Source: Candidatus Opitulatrix cubana (GTDB lineage Bacteria > Actinomycetota > Actinomycetes > Actinomycetales > Bifidobacteriaceae). Taken from it: a stretch of 10,788 bases of DNA. This document shows, in pieces, positions 6,332 through 10,788 of the stretch (positions are counted from its first letter, which is position 1; each line of letters opens with the position of its first letter). The notes under the pieces are model-generated. The model had not been told where the DNA came from. It was given only the letters and a program-made list of their open reading frames with translations, and made no database searches. The stretch is taken from assembly GCA_031283665.1 (NCBI GenBank), contig JAITBJ010000063.1:1-10788 (forward strand), written 5' to 3'. The position numbers were made by a program, and so were the translations under genes.

Positions 6332-6355
6332 AATGTTACAATTTGTGCGGTCGTT
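6328..6355 (+). repeat. 28-bp repeat shared with the tRNA-Glu locus
   Basis: This segment matches 28-55 at 27 of 28 positions (C against G at the 21st). In both places it abuts or nearly abuts a broken tRNA 3' end on its left. At 28-55 it forms the left arm of the palindromic element. Here the matching right arm is not present. Confidence 0.85.
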
Positions 6356-6387
6356 TAAAAATACCCCTAATAAGATTTAAATGCTGG

Positions 6388-6393
6388 TAAACT
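6388..6393 (+). promoter_or_regulatory. Putative -10 element of a leaderless transporter mRNA
   Basis: TAAACT is followed by exactly 6 nt and then ATG at 6400. No purine-rich ribosome binding site lies between them. The geometry is the same as for sod and the DUF3000 gene and predicts transcription starting at the start codon. No strong -35 is visible. Confidence 0.4.
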
Positions 6394-6399
6394 AAAAAT

Positions 6400-8019
6400 A
6401 TGAAAAATGCAAAACTGTTTTTCAGTTTTATTGGTCTTGTAGTATCTTTATTGGTCTTTTCAGGGTTTACTACTGCTCAAGCTGCTCCTCTAAAATCTGG
6501 CAATGTTCAAAATGAAGCTCAAAATGGGGTTCAAAATGAGAATCAGTTTATTGTAGGTATGGAATGCAATTATGAACCGTTTAATTGGCAAAGCGGCATT
6601 GAAACTCCAAGCGCGGTAAAAATTGGTTCTGCTGGATACTGTGATGGATATGATGTGCAAATTGCAAAACTTATTGCAGCTGATTTACATAAAGAACTTG
6701 TTATTAAAAAAATAGAGTGGGATGGTTTGCAGCCTGCTTTGCAATCAGGCGTGATAGATGCAATTATAGCAGGGATGACTGATACTCCTGAAAGAGAAAA
6801 CGGTATAGATTTTACTACGCCATATTATTCCTCGGATATGGTTATGATAGTAAAAGCTAATTCCCCACAGGAAAACTTTACAACAATAGAGCAGTTTTCC
6901 AAGTCAAGAGTTATAGGTCAGAAAAATACTATTTATGATGAGGTAATAGATCAGATAAAAGGCGTAAAACATATTACGCCAAAAGACACATACCCTCTTT
7001 TAGTTTACTCTTTGCAAAATGATGATGCAGATGGAATCACAGCAGAGCTGCCTGTAGCAAAAGGCATTGTGGAATCAAACCCTGATTTGAAAATAGTGAG
7101 TTTTGAAAAAGGCAAAGGATTTGACGCTGACACATCTGTGTCTATAGGTTTGAAAAAAGGCACGCGCGGCACACAGTTTTTTGCTGATGTGCAAAACGCT
7201 TTGAATAACATTCCGCAAGATAAGCGCGAGCAGCTTATGCTGAATGCAGTAAACAAAAATAGTACAGAAGAATCTAGTAATAAACCGCCAGATAATTTTT
7301 TTGCGAGCGCTTTATGGATTTTGCAAAATAATTGGTCGCTGTTTTTATACGGTACTGAAATTACGATTTTATTAGCAATTTTAGGAACTGTTTTTGGGTT
7401 TTTAATAGGACTTGCATTAGGACTTGGAAATGCTGCAAAAATAAAACCGCATAATTCCATTCTGAAAAAGAGTTTGAAATATATTATGCATGGGGCTATA
7501 AAAGCATATGTGTTTGTGTTTAGAGGCACACCTATGATGATTCAGGCTATTTTTATGTTTTACATTTTGCGACCTGTTATTCATTGGGAGCCTCTTACAG
7601 CAGGAATAGTGGTAATATCTATTAACACAGGTGCTTATATGAGTGAGATAATTCGTTCAGGAATTCAAAGTGTGGACATTGGACAAACAGAAGCAGCGCA
7701 GTCATTAGGAATGACAAGCAATCAGCAGCTTTATCATATAATTTTGCCTCAGGCAATTAGAAACTCGTTTCCCTCTATAGGCAATCAGTTTGTGGTAAAT
7801 ATCAAAGATTCGTGCGTTTTAAATGTGATAGGCGTAATAGAGCTTTATTTTCAATCTACTTCTATTTCAGGGTCTATTATGCTTTTTGCACAAACTTTCT
7901 TGATAACTTGCATAATTTATTTAGTCTTGACATTTTTAGCCCAGTTTTTATTAAACACTATTGAAAAGAAAATTAGTTTAGATGGCAAAGCTTTTTCTGC
8001 AATGGAGTATAGTGCATAA
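6400..8019 (+). CDS. Amino-acid ABC importer, fused binding protein and permease
   Basis: The 539-residue protein joins two parts usually encoded separately. An N-terminal signal sequence (residues 1-28, ending AQA) has no lipobox cysteine. A short Asn/Gln-rich linker (about 35-48) leads to a family 3 solute-binding domain at about 50-285 with GMECNYEPFNW, GYDVQIAK and PERENGIDFTTPYY; Arg132 is the likely carboxylate-binding arginine. From about 305 on lies a polar amino-acid permease with some five membrane segments and the EAA loop (EAAQSLGM at 431-438, LPQAI at 449-453) that contacts the ATPase. It therefore tethers its own receptor, as in GlnP-type importers, and takes up a polar amino acid, perhaps glutamine or arginine. 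The exact substrate is not readable. The ATPase gene follows after 1 bp. Confidence 0.9.
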   Translation: MKNAKLFFSFIGLVVSLLVFSGFTTAQAAPLKSGNVQNEAQNGVQNENQFIVGMECNYEPFNWQSGIETPSAVKIGSAGYCDGYDVQIAKLIAADLHKELVIKKIEWDGLQPALQSGVIDAIIAGMTDTPERENGIDFTTPYYSSDMVMIVKANSPQENFTTIEQFSKSRVIGQKNTIYDEVIDQIKGVKHITPKDTYPLLVYSLQNDDADGITAELPVAKGIVESNPDLKIVSFEKGKGFDADTSVSIGLKKGTRGTQFFADVQNALNNIPQDKREQLMLNAVNKNSTEESSNKPPDNFFASALWILQNNWSLFLYGTEITILLAILGTVFGFLIGLALGLGNAAKIKPHNSILKKSLKYIMHGAIKAYVFVFRGTPMMIQAIFMFYILRPVIHWEPLTAGIVVISINTGAYMSEIIRSGIQSVDIGQTEAAQSLGMTSNQQLYHIILPQAIRNSFPSIGNQFVVNIKDSCVLNVIGVIELYFQSTSISGSIMLFAQTFLITCIIYLVLTFLAQFLLNTIEKKISLDGKAFSAMEYSA

Positions 8020-8020
8020 T

Positions 8021-8791
8021 ATGAAAAAGAATACTGTTTTAAGCGTTAGAGGACTTTGCAAATCATATAATGGTGTAGAGGTTTTGAAAAATATATCAGT
8101 GGATTTTCATGAGGGGGCAACTACTACTATAATAGGCCCCTCAGGCTCAGGAAAGTCTACATTTATAAGATGTTTGAATCGCCTAGAAACCCCAGATAAA
8201 GGCCAAATCATTTTCAACAATTCAAATGCAGGGGCAAATGAGGGCGCAAATATATTAGATCCCGCGTTTAATCCTACAGATGTGCAAAAGCAGATTTCTA
8301 TGGTTTTTCAGCAGTTTAATTTATTTGCAAATAAAACTGTTTTGGAAAACTGCACAATAGGGCAAACTGCGGTTTTAGGGTTAGAAAAGTCTAAAGCAGA
8401 AAAGATAGCATTTTCAAATCTGAAAAAGGTGGGTATGGAGCAGTTTGCAAATAAATTGCCTTATACTTTATCAGGCGGTCAAAAGCAAAGAGCAGCTATT
8501 GCAAGGAGTTTATCTATGAATCCAAAAGTGATTTTATTTGATGAACCCACTTCAGCTCTTGACCCCCAAATGGTGGCAGAAGTGCTAGATATTATGAAAA
8601 AGCTGGCTAATGAGGGGCTGACTATGATAGTGGTCACTCATGAAATGCAATTTGCAAAAGAGGTATCTGAAAATGTGATTTTTCTGGAATCTGGCTCAAT
8701 TGTAGACTCTGGAAATCCTAAACATATTTTTGAAAATAGCAAAAACGCATCCACCACAAAATTTTTACAAAAAACACGCTCAACTTTGTAA
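8021..8791 (+). CDS. Amino-acid ABC transporter ATP-binding protein
   Basis: This 256-residue GlnQ/HisP-type ATPase powers import through the fused permease encoded just upstream. It shows Walker A GPSGSGKST at 39-47, a Q-loop glutamine in MVFQQFN (97-98), signature LSGGQ at 150-154, Walker B ILFDEP at 171-176 with Glu175, D-loop SALD, and switch His207. A Gly/Ala/Asn-rich insertion (about 68-80, NAGANEGANILDP) precedes the Q-loop and is longer than in most relatives. I place the start at 8021, one base after the permease stop. An in-frame ATG at 7982 lies inside the permease gene without a ribosome site, and its 13 extra residues do not look like this family. TGGAG about 13 nt upstream is a weak site, so translation is probably coupled. 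Confidence 0.95.
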   Translation: MKKNTVLSVRGLCKSYNGVEVLKNISVDFHEGATTTIIGPSGSGKSTFIRCLNRLETPDKGQIIFNNSNAGANEGANILDPAFNPTDVQKQISMVFQQFNLFANKTVLENCTIGQTAVLGLEKSKAEKIAFSNLKKVGMEQFANKLPYTLSGGQKQRAAIARSLSMNPKVILFDEPTSALDPQMVAEVLDIMKKLANEGLTMIVVTHEMQFAKEVSENVIFLESGSIVDSGNPKHIFENSKNASTTKFLQKTRSTL

Positions 8792-8880
8792 AAATTTTAA
8801 TAAATATAATATATTCTTTTTAATAGACAACTTAATAAAGAATAATTTTTAGAAAAAGATAATTTTTACGAAAGGTTATG

Positions 8881-9111
8881 ATGATTACATTATACGGAAA
8901 GCCACATTGCCCACAGTGTGAGGCAACAAAAAGACTATTTGATAAGTTTGGCATATCATATAATGTGATTGATATTACAAAAGATTCCCAAGCTATGGAA
9001 TATATTTCATCATTAGGGTTTATGCAGGCACCGGTGGTAATTGCTGGAGATGATAAATGGTGCGGCCTGAGACCTGATATGATTCAAAAAGTAGCAAAAG
9101 TATTTGCTTAA
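8881..9111 (+). CDS. nrdH: NrdH-type glutaredoxin-like protein
   Basis: The 76-residue cytoplasmic redoxin has the active-site motif CPQC at 10-13, a probable cis-proline in QAPVV (Pro51), and the C-terminal W-x-G-x-R-P-D pattern (60-66) that separates NrdH from ordinary glutaredoxins. NrdH proteins take electrons from thioredoxin reductase and reduce class Ib ribonucleotide reductase. The usual nrdI, nrdE and nrdF neighbours are absent here, so the gene stands alone. Of two adjacent ATGs, the second (8881) sits 5 nt after CGAAAGG and is preferred; the first leaves only 2 nt. A third cysteine, Cys61, occupies a position that is usually Ser or another small residue. Confidence 0.9.
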   Translation: MITLYGKPHCPQCEATKRLFDKFGISYNVIDITKDSQAMEYISSLGFMQAPVVIAGDDKWCGLRPDMIQKVAKVFA

Positions 9112-9140
9112 AAAGTTTTTTAAAGCGTAAAGGGTTTTCC

Positions 9141-9689
9141 CTAAAATAGCATATCTGAGTTAGTTAAACTCGTAAACGACTGAATCCAAGCAAGAAAATG
9201 TGGTTTCATATTTGAGTTTTGCGTGGACCAAGATGCTCTCAAATCGAAAGTGGAATCTTCTATATTTTCTCCGCTTTGCTGAACTTGAACATCATTAGAA
9301 TCAAAGTATTCATTTACAGAAGTGGTAACTGTGCCATTTATATTTATAGATGGAGCTTGCATTACAGTGTTGCAAAACTTAGACCATATATGTTGACGAA
9401 AAACTGGATCTGTGGCCATAACATTTTCTACTCCTGAAGTGATATGGGTTATCACTCTAAATGGTGAACCCCAAGTTTGCGCTTCATCCTCTTTATAAAT
9501 GACTATAAAATTGCCAAGTGTGGTGTCCATTTTGCTTTCATCTTCAATTGTAGCTTCTACAGCAAGAGAGTATGGGCTTATACGAGTAGGCGGCATAATT
9601 TCTTTTAGTTTTATTTTCTTATCTACTTCTAAACCCATAAGAGAATGAATTGCTTCACGGAAGCTTTTAGGTAGATCTCTTGATGCCAT
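9141..9689 (-). CDS. DUF3000 family protein
   Basis: The 182-residue protein matches the actinobacterial DUF3000 family by its ordered motifs: PPTRISPYS (33-41), a GNFIVIY strand (59-65), WGSPFR (73-78), a long middle helix region, RASWS (151-155) and HFLAW (164-168). No function is established for the family, and no signal peptide or membrane segment is present, so it is probably cytoplasmic. It is convergent with nrdH, with 29 bp between stops, and divergent from rpsB. No ribosome binding site precedes the ATG, but TATACT ends exactly 6 nt upstream, so the mRNA is probably leaderless. Length is near normal for the family. Confidence 0.85.
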   Translation of the reverse strand: MASRDLPKSFREAIHSLMGLEVDKKIKLKEIMPPTRISPYSLAVEATIEDESKMDTTLGNFIVIYKEDEAQTWGSPFRVITHITSGVENVMATDPVFRQHIWSKFCNTVMQAPSININGTVTTSVNEYFDSNDVQVQQSGENIEDSTFDLRASWSTQNSNMKPHFLAWIQSFTSLTNSDMLF

Positions 9690-9695
9690 ATATTC

Positions 9696-9701
9696 AGTAT
9701 A
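9696..9701 (-). promoter_or_regulatory. Putative -10 element of the leaderless DUF3000 mRNA
   Basis: The minus strand reads TATACT, then 6 nt, then ATG at 9689. This is the clearest of three identical arrangements in the window. No strong -35 is visible. Confidence 0.5.
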
Positions 9702-9721
9702 GTATCAAAAAAGTTATTATT

Positions 9722-9749
9722 TTGGATTTAAGCATTTTTCGTGTAGACT
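9722..9749 (+). promoter_or_regulatory. Candidate rpsB promoter
   Basis: TTGGAT (9722-9727) and TAGACT (9744-9749) are spaced by 16 bp. A start near 9756 would leave a leader of about 127 nt before rpsB, enough for the two hairpins seen below. A TATACT at 9824-9829 lacks a matching -35. Confidence 0.35.
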
Positions 9750-9755
9750 AGTACT

Positions 9756-9882
9756 AAGAGTGAAAACTCTAATACGCGTATAGAATAAATCTAAAACTGC
9801 GGTCCGAAAGGTGGTTTTAGAACTATACTAGGAATAACCGCTGTGGGTTAGACACAAGCCCACCTGATAAAAGGAGAAACTT
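9756..9882 (+). promoter_or_regulatory. Structured rpsB leader, possible S2 autoregulatory site
   Basis: Two hairpins are visible. One has CTAAAAC (9791-9797) pairing with GTTTTAG (9814-9820), capped internally by CC-GAAA-GG. The second, GTGGGTT with AAGCCCAC (9843-9863, one bulged G), ends 8 nt before the ribosome site AAGGAG at 9871-9876. Ribosomal protein genes, including rpsB, are often controlled by the protein binding its leader. Whether this one is so controlled is inference. Confidence 0.4.
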
Positions 9883-10788
9883 GTGGCAGTTGTAACTATG
9901 AAAGGTCTGCTTGATGCAGGCGTGCACTTTGGACATCCTACAAAAAACTGGAATCCAAAAATGAAACCGTATATTTTGACATCAAGAAACGGCAATTATA
10001 TAATAGATTTGAATAAAACTGTTGAAAATATAGACATTGCTTATGATTTTGTAAAGCAAACAGTGGCAGCTGGTGGCACTATTTTATTTGTAGGCACTAA
10101 GCGCCAGGCAAAGGGTGCTATTAGCGAATTAGCTACTAAAGTGGGTATGCCTTATGTTTCAGAGCGCTGGCCTGGTGGTATGCTAACTAATTTGAAAACG
10201 GTTATGAAATCTGTGAGACGCTTAAAAGATTTAGAGCAAATAGATTTTGAAAATATATCTGAATCAGGGTATACAAAAAAAGAACTTTTGATTTTGGAAA
10301 GAGAAAAATTCAAACTTGAAAAACTTTTGAACGGTGTAAGAGATATGACAAAGACACCAACTATTGTTTGGATTGTTGACATATTGAAAGAGAAAATAGC
10401 TGTGGATGAAGCACGAAAATTAGGTATACCTATTTTGGCTATAATGGACACAAATTGCGATCCAACAAATATAGATTATCCAATAGCTGGAAATGATGAT
10501 GCTACAAAATCTATTGAGCTTTTAACTAATATAATAGCAGATGCTGTGGCACAAGGTCTTATTGCAAGATCAAATGTGGCGCAAACAAATGTTAGCAAAA
10601 AAGCGGGAGCATCTGATGGTAGCGCGAAACCGGATTTGGCTTCTGCAAGCGTAGAAGAAGAGCCTTTAGCAGAATGGGAGAAAGAACTTCTTCAAGCTGC
10701 TCAAATGAAAGTGGATGAATCTATTGCTGCTGTAGAAGAGAAAAAAGCTTCTAAAAAGGCTGCAACTGTAAAGAAAGCAACTACTAAA
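9883..10788 (+). CDS. rpsB: 30S ribosomal protein S2 (3' end beyond window)
   Basis: The frame is open to the window edge, giving at least 302 residues of the small-subunit protein S2, which sits near the mRNA exit side of the 30S particle. Recognisable S2 motifs are GVHFGH (13-18), WNPKM (23-27), FVGTKRQA (69-76), RWPGGMLTN (95-103) and PILAIMDTNCDP (183-194). After residue about 230 comes an acidic then Ala/Lys-rich tail including PLAEWEKELL, typical of actinobacterial S2. The start is GTG at 9883, 6 nt after AAGGAG, with translation MAVVTMKGLLDAG. In most bacteria tsf follows; it would lie outside this window. Confidence 0.97.
   Translation, partial: MAVVTMKGLLDAGVHFGHPTKNWNPKMKPYILTSRNGNYIIDLNKTVENIDIAYDFVKQTVAAGGTILFVGTKRQAKGAISELATKVGMPYVSERWPGGMLTNLKTVMKSVRRLKDLEQIDFENISESGYTKKELLILEREKFKLEKLLNGVRDMTKTPTIVWIVDILKEKIAVDEARKLGIPILAIMDTNCDPTNIDYPIAGNDDATKSIELLTNIIADAVAQGLIARSNVAQTNVSKKAGASDGSAKPDLASASVEEEPLAEWEKELLQAAQMKVDESIAAVEEKKASKKAATVKKATTK

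Noticed and set aside
7005..7529. Long open frame antisense to the transporter fusion
   Set aside because: It lies wholly inside a gene with clear homology on the other strand, has no start signals, and its composition is that of a shadow frame.
7982..8020. Upstream in-frame ATG for the ABC ATPase
   Set aside because: It would add 13 residues unlike the family and lies inside the permease gene without a ribosome site; the ATG one base after the permease stop fits better.
9105..9145. Bidirectional rho-independent terminator between nrdH and the DUF3000 gene
   Set aside because: AGGG-TTTT-CCCT gives only a 4-bp stem and no proper T run follows on either strand; too weak to call.
10152..10451. 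Minus-strand open frame inside rpsB
   Set aside because: rpsB is unmistakable here and covers the whole span.

Overview
The window looks like the chromosome of an AT-rich member of the Actinomycetota. The rpsB product has the actinobacterial acidic/lysine-rich tail. There is a DUF3000 protein, a family I know only from this phylum, and a NrdH-type redoxin. The superoxide dismutase is closest in pattern to mycobacterial SodA, and the three tRNA genes lack an encoded CCA. The low GC (about one third by eye) is unusual for the phylum. A reduced-genome or host-associated relative of the Bifidobacteriaceae is one possibility, but this is inference and the exact lineage is not decided here.

Layout. 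Positions 1-435 hold a minus-strand tRNA-Glu(CUC) embedded in repeats made of its own pieces: a 3'-end copy 199 bp away, a 5'-end-plus-leader copy 93 bp away, an inverted 5'-end copy inside the likely promoter spacer, and a 130-bp structured element. Positions 436-2857 carry three minus-strand genes in the order XRE regulator, superoxide dismutase, MFS exporter. The regulator is an HTH domain followed by a G-N-I/V tetrapeptide-repeat tail. The sod and MFS genes overlap by ATGA. The 349-bp divergent intergenic region (2858-3206) contains a perfect 9-bp palindrome with a -10 hexamer on each strand, an imperfect palindrome and a G8 tract.

Positions 3207-5925 hold three plus-strand genes for unrecognised membrane or membrane-anchored proteins, the last two overlapping by 8 bp. 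Positions 6003-6195 carry tRNA-Lys(UUU) and tRNA-Asn(GUU) behind a good promoter. They are followed by inverted and direct copies of the tRNA-Asn 3' half and a 28-bp sequence shared with the tRNA-Glu locus. Positions 6400-8791 encode an amino-acid ABC importer with binding protein and permease fused in one chain, plus its ATPase. Next come nrdH (8881-9111), a convergent DUF3000 gene (9141-9689), and rpsB with a structured leader, running off the right edge.

Most genes are ordinary housekeeping or transport. The features that stand out are the tRNA-derived repeat clusters at two separate tRNA loci, the HTH/beta-solenoid-like regulator with its symmetric promoter region, and three genes whose -10 hexamer lies exactly 6 nt before ATG, which predicts leaderless mRNAs. 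I see no CRISPR array, transposase, recombinase or recognisable defence system.
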